Below, piece after piece: positions 38,444 through 46,783 of a DNA stretch of 64,000 nucleotides. This DNA comes from Nocardia colli (GTDB lineage: Bacteria; Actinomycetota; Actinomycetes; Mycobacteriales; Mycobacteriaceae), in assembly GCF_008704205.1 (NCBI RefSeq), contig NZ_VXLC01000018.1:1-64000 (forward strand). The letters run 5' to 3'. The position numbers and the translations under genes are program-made. Each line of letters starts with the position of its first letter. Positions within the stretch are counted from its first letter, which is position 1. The notes below the pieces were generated by a model, which saw only the letters and a program-made list of their open reading frames with translations, did no database searches and was not told the DNA's origin.

Positions 38444-38866
38444 ACGGTAGGTGAGGGAGTCGCGGGGCGTGAAGCCTGCGCGTTGGTAGAGGCGGTTCGC
38501 CGCTTCGCGGGACGGTCGCGACGTCAGATCGACCGTGCGGGCGCCGGCCTTGCGGGCGAGTTCGACTGCGGTGTTGGTGAGTTCGAGCGCGACGCCCTTG
38601 CCCCGGGCAGACTCGTCGACGACGACGTCTTCGATTCGGGCGCGGATGCCGGTCGGGATCGCGTAGGTGATGAGCGTGAGGGTGCCGACCAGGCGCGCGT
38701 CGGTCTCGGCGAGGAGCAGTGTCGCGGAATCGGATTCGATGAGTTCGGCGAGCGCGTCGACGGTGAGCGGCGCTGCCGTCTTCGAGAGCTGGCGGACCAG
38801 CGCGTTCAGCTCCTGTGCGAGTTCGGCCGTGGCATGGAGTGCGGTCGAGATCTGGATATCACTCAT
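38423..38866 (-). CDS. GNAT-family acetyltransferase
   Basis: This roughly 147-residue protein has the GNAT acetyl-CoA site ARIEDVVVDESARGKGVALEL (the R/Q-x2-G-x-G/A equivalent is ARGKGVA) and a C-terminal ANRLYQRAGFTPR motif. ATG 38866 is preferred; a GTG at 38890 is possible. The substrate is unknown. Confidence 0.82.
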   Translation of the reverse strand: MSDIQISTALHATAELAQELNALVRQLSKTAAPLTVDALAELIESDSATLLLAETDARLVGTLTLITYAIPTGIRARIEDVVVDESARGKGVALELTNTAVELARKAGARTVDLTSRPSREAANRLYQRAGFTPRDSLTYRLPLEQN

Positions 38867-38909
38867 GCGGTCAACGTAATCGACGGCCACGGCGGGCGAT
38901 CGGTCGCGG

Positions 38910-39629
38910 TCAGCTCAGCCGGTGTTTGGCGAGAAGTGCTGTGTCGTCGAGTATTTCGTCCGTCGGTCCGTTCGCGACGATGCGGCCGCCGTCGAGGATG
39001 ACGACGCGGTCGCAGATGCGCTGGGCGTAGGGGAGATCGTGCGTGACCATCAGGATTGTGGTGGGGAGGGCGGTCAGGACGTCGGCGAGTTCGCGGCGGG
39101 CGACGGGGTCGAGGTTGGCGGCCGGCTCGTCCAGGACGAGTACCTCTGGGCGGCAGGCCAGGACGGTGGCCAAGGCGGCGCGGCGGCGTTCGCCGACGGA
39201 GAGCTGGGTGGGGGAGCGGTCGGCTCGGTCGGACATGCCGACGGCGGCGAGGGCGTCGCGGACGTTTTCGTTGAGCTGGTCGCCGCGAACGCCGAAATTG
39301 GCGGGTCCGAAGGCGACGTCCTGTTCGACGGTCGGCATGAACAGTTGATCGTCGGGGTCTTGGAAGACGAGGCCGACGCGTTGCCGGATGGTGCGAACGG
39401 TGCTGCGGTCCAACAAGGTTCCGCCGATGTGCACCTCGCCGGATTCCGCGGTGAGCACGCCGTTCAAATGCAGCATGAGGGTGGATTTTCCGGCGCCGTT
39501 GGGACCGAGGACGGCGACCCGTTCGCCGGGCTGGATATCGAGATTCACCCCGTGTAGCGCGCCGGTTCCGTCGGGATAGGCGAAGGTCAGGTCGACCAGA
39601 CGTACTGCGGGCGTGGCGAGATCGGTCAT
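38910..39629 (-). CDS. cbiO: ECF nickel/cobalt transporter ATPase CbiO
   Basis: The 239-residue ATPase has Walker A GPNGAGKST, signature LSVGERRR (a variant of LSGGQ), Walker B VLVLDEP and switch VTHDLPYA. It powers uptake with CbiM and CbiQ, encoded upstream. ATG 39629 overlaps the cbiQ stop (ATGA). Metal choice (nickel or cobalt) cannot be read, but a nickel enzyme locus lies nearby. Confidence 0.9.
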   Translation of the reverse strand: MTDLATPAVRLVDLTFAYPDGTGALHGVNLDIQPGERVAVLGPNGAGKSTLMLHLNGVLTAESGEVHIGGTLLDRSTVRTIRQRVGLVFQDPDDQLFMPTVEQDVAFGPANFGVRGDQLNENVRDALAAVGMSDRADRSPTQLSVGERRRAALATVLACRPEVLVLDEPAANLDPVARRELADVLTALPTTILMVTHDLPYAQRICDRVVILDGGRIVANGPTDEILDDTALLAKHRLS

Positions 39630-40387
39630 CGGAGCACCCACGCGGTCAGGCAGACGCAGATCGCGACAGCAGCGGGTACGCAGCCGAGCAGCCACTGGGT
39701 TCGGGTCGCGGGCAGCGTGCCGAAATCCGGTACGGCGCCGTCGAACCCGCGCGACAGCATCGCCAGATGAACTCGCTCACCGCGTTCGTAGGAACGCAGG
39801 AACAGGGTGCCCGCGCCACGTGCGGTCGCGCCCGCTTGGCGGAGGGTGCGCGGATCGTCGCCGCGGGAGATCCGCGCCAGCCGCATCCGCGCCGCCTCTT
39901 CCAGGAGCACGTCGACGTAACGGAGCATCAGCACGACAATCGTGACGATCATGCCGGGAACCCGCAGCCTGGTCAGTCCACCCGGCAGTTCACGCACGCT
40001 CGTCGTGGCGGCCAACGTCAACGAAACCCCCACGCCGATAGTCCCTTTCGCCACAATTCCCCACGCCGCATACAGTCCGGTCGTCGACAGCGACAACCCG
40101 AGAAACGTCGTCCTCGGCTCACCCGCCGCGAACGGCAGCAGCACCGCCAGCACGACGAAAGGCAGTTCGATGAGCAGCCGCGGCCCGATCCAGCGCAGCG
40201 GAATACCCGCCCACCGCCACAGCGCGACCAACCCGAGCGCGTAGCAACCGAACGGCCAGAACAACTCCCGCGGCGTCGCCACGACGGCGAACACCGTGAG
40301 CACCGCGCACACGATCTTCACCTCGGCCGGAACCCGATGCGCCGGTGAACTTCCCGGCAGATACAGGCGATGGCTGGTAACGGTCAC
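39626..40387 (-). CDS. cbiQ: ECF transporter transmembrane component CbiQ
   Basis: The 253-residue membrane protein has about five helices and the EcfT coupling helix motif (MLLRYVDVLLEEAARMRLARISRG), which contacts the ATPase. GTG 40387 immediately follows the cbiM stop, so the genes are coupled. Confidence 0.88.
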   Translation of the reverse strand: MTVTSHRLYLPGSSPAHRVPAEVKIVCAVLTVFAVVATPRELFWPFGCYALGLVALWRWAGIPLRWIGPRLLIELPFVVLAVLLPFAAGEPRTTFLGLSLSTTGLYAAWGIVAKGTIGVGVSLTLAATTSVRELPGGLTRLRVPGMIVTIVVLMLRYVDVLLEEAARMRLARISRGDDPRTLRQAGATARGAGTLFLRSYERGERVHLAMLSRGFDGAVPDFGTLPATRTQWLLGCVPAAVAICVCLTAWVLR

Positions 40388-41437
40388 TTACGCCGACTCC
40401 GACTGAGCGGCCGGATGCTTGCGTCGTCCCGTGCGGATCAGGTTCACCACCGCGAACAACACCGCGAACGCGGCGGCCACCCCGAGAATGCCTGCCACGC
40501 CGGTGAGTTTGTCGTCGCCATCGATCGTGTACCCGGCCAGCGGCGATTTCGCGAGGTGGTGTTCCGTGGCGTTCTTGGCGATGCAGTCACCCTGGAGTTG
40601 TTCGGCGCCGTCCACCTGAACGGCCGTGCAGCCGCGCTGGGTGGTGGCGTCGAGCCCGTCCGGCTGCGAACTCGCCACGTAGGACAGCAGTCCCGCGACG
40701 AGCACGGCCACCGCGGCGAACGCGAACAAGAACCCGGTCATCGACAACCTGGGCCGCAGCGGTGTCGCGGCCGTACGGCGCTGACCGGTAACCCGTAGTA
40801 GGTAAACGAGATCGGGTCGCGCATTCACCACGGCGATGAGCGTGATCGCGGTGATGATCCCTTCGCCGACACCGATCAACGCGTGCGTGACCAGCATGTA
40901 CCCGGCGACCGCCCCGACGGTCGAACCCGCAGCGCCACCGATCGCGTACTCGATCACGAACCCCATTGCGGCACCGACAGTTCCGACGAAGGCGGCGACG
41001 AATCCGACGATCCCGATTCCCGCATCCGCCCGGCGCCGGGACAGCACCGGCAGGACCAGACGAGCGACCGTATATCCGACGGTCACGCCGATCAGCGACA
41101 TGTTGGTGATGTTCGTCCCGAGCGCGGTCAACCCGCCGTCGGCGAACAGAAGCGCTTGAACCACAAGCACAATCGCCACGCACAACGCGCCGACGTACGG
41201 CCCGACCAGGATCGCGGCGAGCGCACCGCCCAGCAGGTGCCCGCTCACCCCGGGCATGATCGGGAAGTTCACCATCTGCACCGCGAAGATGAACGCGGCC
41301 ACCAGTCCGGCCATCGGCGCGGCCCGCTCGTCCAGTTCGGCGCGCGCCCGCCAGCCGGCGAATCCGAGGCCCGCGACCGCGATCACCGCGAAGATCAACG
41401 AGGTCGGCGCGTTCACGATGCCGTCGCTCATGTGCAT
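40388..41437 (-). CDS. cbiM: CbiM-CbiN fusion, nickel/cobalt-binding component
   Basis: The 349-residue protein starts MHMSDG: the N-terminal Met-His with the following residues forms the metal site in CbiM/NikM. ATG 41437 is chosen for this reason. Residues 1-215 are the six or seven helices of CbiM. After a loop, residues about 235-335 look like CbiN: two helices flanking an extracytoplasmic loop (here with two cysteines). It heads a cbiMN-cbiQ-cbiO operon. Confidence 0.88.
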   Translation of the reverse strand: MHMSDGIVNAPTSLIFAVIAVAGLGFAGWRARAELDERAAPMAGLVAAFIFAVQMVNFPIMPGVSGHLLGGALAAILVGPYVGALCVAIVLVVQALLFADGGLTALGTNITNMSLIGVTVGYTVARLVLPVLSRRRADAGIGIVGFVAAFVGTVGAAMGFVIEYAIGGAAGSTVGAVAGYMLVTHALIGVGEGIITAITLIAVVNARPDLVYLLRVTGQRRTAATPLRPRLSMTGFLFAFAAVAVLVAGLLSYVASSQPDGLDATTQRGCTAVQVDGAEQLQGDCIAKNATEHHLAKSPLAGYTIDGDDKLTGVAGILGVAAAFAVLFAVVNLIRTGRRKHPAAQSESA

Positions 41438-41478
41438 GGCCTGGGTGGTGCTGCTGCTCACCCCTGAAGACGATACGC

Positions 41479-41516
41479 GCGATATCTGATCAACTGAACA
41501 GATGTTCTGATATCGC
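41479..41516. promoter_or_regulatory. ArsR-type operator between cbiM and arsR
   Basis: A GCGATATC ... GATATCGC inverted repeat (outer arms 8 nt, span 38 nt) encloses a second palindrome GAACA-GA-TGTTC at 41496-41507. Both fall in the 120-bp divergent promoter. The inner one has the usual size of an ArsR/SmtB site. Metal-dependent repression of the transporter is the likely role. Confidence 0.6.
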
Positions 41517-41557
41517 AAGCACTGGTCGTATGCGCCCAGGACCGGCAGAGTGGACAT

Positions 41558-41929
41558 GTGGCAGTGAGCATCCCGCTGGACCCCGATCACGCAGGCCGTG
41601 CCGCATCGGGTTTGGACATCGCCGGCATCGAGCACTGGGCCGGCCGCTTCGAACTGCTTTCCGACGCCAACCGGCTCCGGCTCCTGGTGTGCCTGCATCA
41701 CGCGCCCGATATCAGCGTCAGTGATCTCGCCGCGGCGGTCGGCATGTCCGGCACCGCCGTCTCGCACGCCCTGCGCCTGCTCCGTCATCAAGGGTGGGTG
41801 GCCAGTTCGAAGCACGGCCGCATCGTCCGCTACCGCCTCGCCGACGACACGATTCACGACCTGCTGCACTGGATCGGCGCCACGCACGCCGAGGAATCGA
41901 TCCAGCACGAGGCGGTCGGTAGCACCTGA
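41558..41929 (+). CDS. ArsR/SmtB-family metal regulator
   Basis: The 123-residue protein is a winged helix (FELLSDANRLRLLVCLHHA, then VSDLAAAVGMSGTAVSHALRLLRHQGWV) with a C-terminal helix carrying HDLLHWIGATHAEE. Histidines there resemble the alpha-5 site of NmtR-type nickel/cobalt sensors. It diverges from the ECF transporter and probably represses it when metal is plentiful or limiting. The exact metal is an inference. Confidence 0.82.
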   Translation: MAVSIPLDPDHAGRAASGLDIAGIEHWAGRFELLSDANRLRLLVCLHHAPDISVSDLAAAVGMSGTAVSHALRLLRHQGWVASSKHGRIVRYRLADDTIHDLLHWIGATHAEESIQHEAVGST

Positions 41930-42032
41930 CCGTCGGCTTTGCCGAATGATCGCTACGGCGATTGAGCGGGCATCGATCGGTTATCCCGCTTGGGACAGGT
42001 GTTATCCGGTCGAACGAAAGACGAGGTTAGTG

Positions 42033-42215
42033 ATGGCCGCGAAATTCGAGCTGTACACGGACAAGGCCGCGAAGACCCGGTGGCGACTCAAAGCGCCGAA
42101 CGGTGAGGTCATCGCCGCGAGCCAAGCCTATGAGAGCAAGGCCGCGGCGAAGAACGGCATCGAGTCGGTACAGAAGAACGCCTCCGTCGCCACCATCGAC
42201 GACCAGACCGGGTAA
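42033..42215 (+). CDS. DUF1508 (YegP-like) protein
   Basis: The 60-residue protein has the single DUF1508 repeat: KFELYTDKAAKTRWRLKAPNGEVIAAS, then YESKAAAKNGIESV. Members are small, cytosolic and of unknown function. ATG 42033 follows ACGAGG. Its TAA directly abuts the stop codon of the convergent gene. Confidence 0.85.
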   Translation: MAAKFELYTDKAAKTRWRLKAPNGEVIAASQAYESKAAAKNGIESVQKNASVATIDDQTG

Positions 42216-42809
42216 TCACTCGGCGACGAGAACCACCTCGTTGCCGGAGATTGCCCAACCCGCACCTTCGCTGGTTGCGCCCCGCAGTCCGTCCAGGACT
42301 CCGGGGCCCGCGAGCGCGCCGCACCTGGCATCGGCCAGCGCCGCGAACGCGAACGTGCGCCGCGCGGTCCACTGCGTGGAGTGCACGAGCCGTCGGCTCA
42401 ACTGAACGAAACCCTCGACCGCAGCGGCAATTACCCACGCGTCGGGCTCCCCGGCAGTGAGGCGCCGCGCCTGCCGCAACCAAGATGCCGCGTCCTCCGG
42501 CCAATCCACCACAGCCGACACGCGGCACCCACGCGCACGCCACGCCGAAGCAAAAGCCTCCGCGGCAGCGACAGAGTTCGCATCCCGGCTGTGCCCAATG
42601 CTGACGGTCGTCCCATTCCGACCCTGTTGCTGCAACATCACCAGCAGACGCTCGAGCTCCGCATCGGTGTGCGGCAGGGGCGCTGGCCCCGAAGTCAACA
42701 ACCCTAGATTCCGCAACCGAGGCGACGGCCGCCCATTCCCCCACCCAGCAGACCCCCAACCGCGCTCAGCCAATCGAGACGCGTGAACCCCAGACAACCT
42801 CCGCTGCAT
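42216..42809 (-). CDS. Uncharacterised protein
   Basis: This 197-residue protein of no recognised family starts at ATG 42809 (MQRRLSGVHASRLAERGWG). The middle part alternates strands and helices (TVSIGHSRDANSVAAAEAFASAW, then CRVSAVVDW, then DAWVIAAAVEGFVQLSRRL), suggesting an alpha/beta fold. No signal peptide. Its end abuts the DUF1508 gene. Confidence 0.5.
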   Translation of the reverse strand: MQRRLSGVHASRLAERGWGSAGWGNGRPSPRLRNLGLLTSGPAPLPHTDAELERLLVMLQQQGRNGTTVSIGHSRDANSVAAAEAFASAWRARGCRVSAVVDWPEDAASWLRQARRLTAGEPDAWVIAAAVEGFVQLSRRLVHSTQWTARRTFAFAALADARCGALAGPGVLDGLRGATSEGAGWAISGNEVVLVAE

Positions 42810-42899
42810 ACTCACACCCTGAAAACGCCCCCACCCCACCATCCGTGAGATACCAACCCAATCCCGCCAGGTCCCACCCCACCCCACTCACGCGCCCAG

Positions 42900-43217
42900 C
42901 GGGACATGGCGGAGGCATATGTCGAGTAGACGCTCCGCCACGCCCCGCTCGCCGAATGACCAGGCCGCCAGGCCGCTCCCAGTCACGTCGAACGGGACGT
43001 GAAGGAGGCGAATGTCGGGTGGGCGCTCCGTCATGTCCCGCTCGCCGCCAGCTCAGGACGCTGGGCCGAACCAGGTGATCAGTGCGTCGCCGGGCCGTCA
43101 TCGCTGGCCTGACCCCCGGCTCGGACGCGCATGTTGCTTCCGCGCATCTCCGACGCCGAACGTACATCGACCGGGACCTTACGGCGGCGAATGTCGAGTG
43201 GATGCTCCGGTTTGTCC
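42900..43217. repeat. Array B of the 48-nt CGGGAC repeat (three copies) with a duplicated gene end
   Basis: Cores lie at 42900-42947, 42993-43040 and 43170-43217, each exactly 48 nt. They share an inner GGCGAATGTCGAGTGG block not seen in other arrays. After the second core, 43045-43085 repeats the 3' end of the monooxygenase gene (GGCTGGGCCGAACCAGGTGG region at about 43229-43265) with few changes. The third core ends 15 bp before that gene. Confidence 0.8.
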
Positions 43218-43231
43218 CGTTCGGTGCCGGC

Positions 43232-44710
43232 TCAGGAGGCTGGGCCGAACCAGGTGGTCAGTGCTTCCAGGAGGCCGTTGTCGCTGGGCTCGTCGGTGAC
43301 CCAGGCTGCGTAGCCGTCGGGTCGGATGAGGATGGCGGCGGGGACTGCGATGGTGCCAACGGCGGGGACGGCCCAGTGGTTGTCGTGGGTGCGGGCGTCG
43401 ATCACGTCGATGCGGTTCTGCCATCCGGTGGGCAAAGGGACTTGGTTTCCATTGAGGCGCAACAGAATTGGGTGGCCTGGGCGCAGTAGTTCGAATACTC
43501 GGGTGTCGCCGTCGGCGGTGCTGAGGTGTCCGTCGGGCACTCGTCGTCCGGACAGGGGATGGTCGCCCTTGGTGTCGTAGCGGATGTCCAGGCCGGTGAT
43601 CATCAGGCCGAGTCGTTGCCGGACCGCGTCCATGTCGATCAGATCGCCCATGACGTCGCGCAGGGCTTCCATGTGCGCGCCGGGCCGCTGCAACGCGGTC
43701 TGCGCTCGGGTGTTGTTCAGGACGCGCGCGCCGACCGGGTGCCGTTCCGACTCGTAGGTGTCGAGTATCTCGGATGAATTGGTGCGCAACGCGATTGCCA
43801 ACTTCCAGCCGAGGTTGACCGCGTCCTGCACCGACAAGTTCTGTCCCTGCCCGCCCGCGGGGTAGTGGATGTGTGCGGCATCTCCGGCGAGGAAAACACG
43901 ACCGTTGCGGTAGTGCTCGGCCTGCCGTGCCGCGTCCCCGTAGTGGGTCACCCAGCGCGGGCTGTGCATGCCGAAATCGGTGCCGGCGATCTCGAGGTAG
44001 TTGGCCCGGAACTCCTCGAACGTGAGCGTCGATCCGCGCGGCAGAACGAGGTCGTGCCGCTGCACGACCAGCCGATACCAGCCGGGCTCGAACTGGACCA
44101 CGGAGTAGTCGCCGGCCCCGCGCCGCCGGCCGAAGAACTGCGCCTCCGGCGGATCGGTCAGTTCGACATCGGCCAGCATGCCGGTCGCGGTCGCGTCGGT
44201 GCCGGGGAAGCCGATGCCGGCCAGCTTGCGCACCGCGCTGCGCCCGCCGTCGCAGCCGACCAGGTAGGCGGCGCGAATCGTGCGGGGACCGTCGGGCCCG
44301 CCGACCTCGACATCGATCCCCGTCGCGTCCTGCCGGAACCCGGCCACCGGTGATCCCCACCGCACCGGCGCACCCAATTCGGTTGCACGCCGGTCGAGTT
44401 CGCGTTCGACCACCGATTGCAGCACCGCGAGCATGAACGGGTACCGGGTGTCGAAATCGCCGAAGTTCATCATCAGCGCACCGAAGTGCCCGCCGGGCAG
44501 CACCCGCCCCTGCGGCAGCAGATCGTCGAGCAGTCCGCGCTGATCGAAGATCTCCATGGTGCGGGCGTGGATGCCGCCGGCCCGCGATTCGCCGGTGCGC
44601 GCGGGCAGCCCGTCGAGCAGCACGACGTCGACTCCGGCGAGCCGCAGCTCGCCGGCCAGCATCAGCCCGGTAGGCCCGCCACCTGCGATAACAACCTCGG
44701 TGGTCTCCAT
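43232..44710 (-). CDS. Class A FAD monooxygenase (aromatic/rifampicin hydroxylase-like)
   Basis: The 492-residue flavoprotein has the FAD-binding GGGPTGLMLAGELRLAG, the CDGGRSAVRK (DG) motif and GRVFLAGDAAHIHYPAGGQG (GD motif). A thioredoxin-like C-terminal domain ends WVTDEPSDNGLLEALTTWF. The family includes PheA/TfdB phenol hydroxylases and Nocardia rifampicin monooxygenase; overall layout and length fit the latter, but the substrate cannot be fixed. It diverges from a TetR gene with three palindromes between. Confidence 0.82.
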   Translation of the reverse strand: METTEVVIAGGGPTGLMLAGELRLAGVDVVLLDGLPARTGESRAGGIHARTMEIFDQRGLLDDLLPQGRVLPGGHFGALMMNFGDFDTRYPFMLAVLQSVVERELDRRATELGAPVRWGSPVAGFRQDATGIDVEVGGPDGPRTIRAAYLVGCDGGRSAVRKLAGIGFPGTDATATGMLADVELTDPPEAQFFGRRRGAGDYSVVQFEPGWYRLVVQRHDLVLPRGSTLTFEEFRANYLEIAGTDFGMHSPRWVTHYGDAARQAEHYRNGRVFLAGDAAHIHYPAGGQGQNLSVQDAVNLGWKLAIALRTNSSEILDTYESERHPVGARVLNNTRAQTALQRPGAHMEALRDVMGDLIDMDAVRQRLGLMITGLDIRYDTKGDHPLSGRRVPDGHLSTADGDTRVFELLRPGHPILLRLNGNQVPLPTGWQNRIDVIDARTHDNHWAVPAVGTIAVPAAILIRPDGYAAWVTDEPSDNGLLEALTTWFGPAS

Positions 44711-44720
44711 GACGCTCTCC

Positions 44721-44771
44721 TTAACAACGTTAAATCCCTTAACGATGTTAAGTAGACGTGAACGTTGTTAA
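44721..44771. promoter_or_regulatory. Three TetR operators
   Basis: TTAACAACGTTAA (44721-44733), TTAACGATGTTAA (44739-44751) and AACGTTGTTAA (44761-44771) share half-sites TTAAC/GTTAA. They fill the divergent promoter between the monooxygenase and TetR genes, so the regulator probably controls both. Confidence 0.8.
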
Positions 44772-44803
44772 ACTGTCAAGAGATTCCCGACAGGAGGCGG
44801 CAC

Positions 44804-45451
44804 GTGAAGCTCGATTCCCAGGTCATCGCCCAGGCGGCGCTCGACCTGCTCGACGAGGTCGGCCTCGACGGCCTGACCATGCGCAAGGTCGCCGCCGCGC
44901 TCGACGTGCAAGCCCCCGCGCTCTACTGGCACGTGAAGAACAAGCGCGAACTGCTCGACGCGATGGCACGTACCGTCTTCATCGCCGCGATCGACGGCGT
45001 CGAGGCGCCGCGGCGGGGTGAGTCCTGGCAGGATTGGACGATCGGGCTCGCCGCCCGGCTGCGCCGCTCGATGTTGCGCTACCGCGACGGCGCGAACGTG
45101 CTCGCCGGCACCTATGTCGACGACGAAGCAATGTGGCGCACAGTGGAATTGACGCTGCGCACGCTGGAGGACGCCGGCTTCGCCCTCCCCGAGGCGGCCC
45201 GCGTCTTTCCGATCTTGCTGCATTACACGGTCGGCTTCGTGATCGAGGAACAAGCCCGCGGTGGCGCGGAATACGACAGCAATCCCTACCGTCCGGACCG
45301 AATCGAAACGGTCCTGGATGCTGTCCGATTCCCGCTGGCCGCAAAAATGGTAGACGACCTTTTCACAGCGGACTTCGACGCCGAGTTCGACTACGGCCTG
45401 CGCGTCATTCTCGCCGGAATCGTCGCCACCCGAACGGGACAAGCGAACTGA
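44804..45451 (+). CDS. TetR-family repressor
   Basis: The 215-residue protein starts at GTG 44804, preceded by GGAGG. The N-terminal helix-turn-helix is AALDLLDEVGLDGLTMRKVAAAL, then VQAPALYWHVKNKRELLDAM, as in TetR proteins with a TetR_C_1 ligand domain (as in TetR itself). It likely senses the monooxygenase substrate. Confidence 0.9.
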   Translation: MKLDSQVIAQAALDLLDEVGLDGLTMRKVAAALDVQAPALYWHVKNKRELLDAMARTVFIAAIDGVEAPRRGESWQDWTIGLAARLRRSMLRYRDGANVLAGTYVDDEAMWRTVELTLRTLEDAGFALPEAARVFPILLHYTVGFVIEEQARGGAEYDSNPYRPDRIETVLDAVRFPLAAKMVDDLFTADFDAEFDYGLRVILAGIVATRTGQAN

Positions 45452-45522
45452 TTCGGCCACGATGCCCGCGCGCGCGGAGGTAGCCTCGAAAGGGGTTCCT
45501 ACTCGATGATCCGAGAACCGCG

Positions 45523-45897
45523 ATGCACGAAATGGCCATTACCCAGAGTGTCATCGACGCCGTGTGCGAGTACGCGGCAGGCCGGACCGTACACAGCGTC
45601 ACCGTCGAGGTCGGCGCGTTATGTGCGGTAGTACCCGACGCGATGCAATTCTGTTTCGAACTCGCCGCCGAGGGGACGGTCGCGGAAGGGGCGCGACTCG
45701 TCATCGAGCAAATACTCGGCACCGGCGAATGCCGGTCTTGCGGCGCCGAATTCGGCTTGGCCGATCCGATTGTGCTGTGTCGTTGCGGGAGCGCTGATGT
45801 CGAGATCCTTTCCGGGCGCGACCTTCGCATCCGGTCGATGGAAGTGAGCGAAGCATGTGCGCAACCTGTGGATGTGGCGACGACGCGGCAGCCGTGA
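45523..45897 (+). CDS. hypA: Hydrogenase nickel chaperone HypA
   Basis: HypA works with HypB in inserting nickel into the large subunit. The 124-residue protein has the N-terminal MHE motif (nickel site) and the zinc site cysteines in ECRSCGAEF and VLCRCG. Its end overlaps hypB by 43 bp. It opens the hydrogenase locus. Confidence 0.93.
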   Translation: MHEMAITQSVIDAVCEYAAGRTVHSVTVEVGALCAVVPDAMQFCFELAAEGTVAEGARLVIEQILGTGECRSCGAEFGLADPIVLCRCGSADVEILSGRDLRIRSMEVSEACAQPVDVATTRQP

Positions 45898-46685
45898 TCC
45901 GCGTCCCGCACGAACACCACCAGCACGGTGATCATGAGCACGACCACGAGCACGGCCATGATCATCACCACGGCCCGGGCGCCGATCACGTACACCTGCC
46001 CCGCACCGAGACGGTCAGCCTGGAACTGAAGGTGCTCGCCAAGAACGACGAACTGGCACAACACAATCGGGAGTGGCTGGCCGAGCGCGACATCCTCGCG
46101 CTCAACATGATGAGCTCGCCGGGCGCGGGCAAGACCACGCTGCTCGAGCGGACCATCCGCGAGCTCGGCGAGTTGCCGGTGGCGGTGATCGAAGGCGATC
46201 AGGCGACCCTGCTGGACGCCGAGCGCATCCAGGCGACCGGCTGCAAGGTCGTGCAGATCAATACCGGCGCCGGTTGCCACCTGGACGCGGAGATGATGCA
46301 CCGCGCGCTGGAAACCCTGGACCCGGCGCGCGGCACCTTGTTGTTCATCGAAAATGTCGGAAATCTGGTCTGCCCGGCACTGTTCGATCTCGGCGAGCGC
46401 AGCAAGGTCGTGGTTATCTCGGTGACCGAGGGCACGGACAAACCGCTGAAGTATCCGCACATGTTCGCGGCCGCCGAGTTGGTGCTGATCAACAAGATCG
46501 ATCTGCTGCCTTATGTCGACTTCGATCTGGACAAGTGCGGCGAGTTTGCCAGGGCGGTGAATCCCGGTGTCGAGATCCTGCCGCTGTCGGTAACCACAGG
46601 TCACGGCGTGGATCGCTGGTACTCCTGGCTTTTGGAGCAACGTCGTCCTCTGAAATCGGCCAGCCTTGAGGATGCTGTCAAGTAG
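45855..46685 (+). CDS. hypB: Hydrogenase nickel GTPase HypB
   Basis: The 276-residue protein has an N-terminal CxxCGC nickel motif (C2, C5, C7), a His-rich nickel-storage stretch at residues 19-47, and the GTPase P-loop SSPGAGKT (87-94), with ENVGNLVCPALFDLG and INKIDLLPY further on. GTP hydrolysis drives nickel transfer. The His tract implies nickel storage or buffering. Confidence 0.95.
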   Translation: MCATCGCGDDAAAVIRVPHEHHQHGDHEHDHEHGHDHHHGPGADHVHLPRTETVSLELKVLAKNDELAQHNREWLAERDILALNMMSSPGAGKTTLLERTIRELGELPVAVIEGDQATLLDAERIQATGCKVVQINTGAGCHLDAEMMHRALETLDPARGTLLFIENVGNLVCPALFDLGERSKVVVISVTEGTDKPLKYPHMFAAAELVLINKIDLLPYVDFDLDKCGEFARAVNPGVEILPLSVTTGHGVDRWYSWLLEQRRPLKSASLEDAVK

Positions 46686-46698
46686 GGTCTAAAATAAC

Positions 46699-46712
46699 GT
46701 GATCAGGATCAC
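46699..46712. promoter_or_regulatory. CRP/GlxR-type site before hhyS
   Basis: GTGATCAGGATCAC is a perfect GTGA-N6-TCAC site, the consensus of cAMP-dependent CRP/GlxR regulators. It lies 72 bp before the hhyS start, in the only sizeable gap after hypB. Carbon-starvation control of this hydrogenase class would fit its known biology. Confidence 0.6.
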
Positions 46713-46783
46713 ATTCGGATGATGTGTCTTCAAGCCCAGAGAGACCGCAAACCCGATGATCCGCTGTGGAAGGTGGCAGCTAG

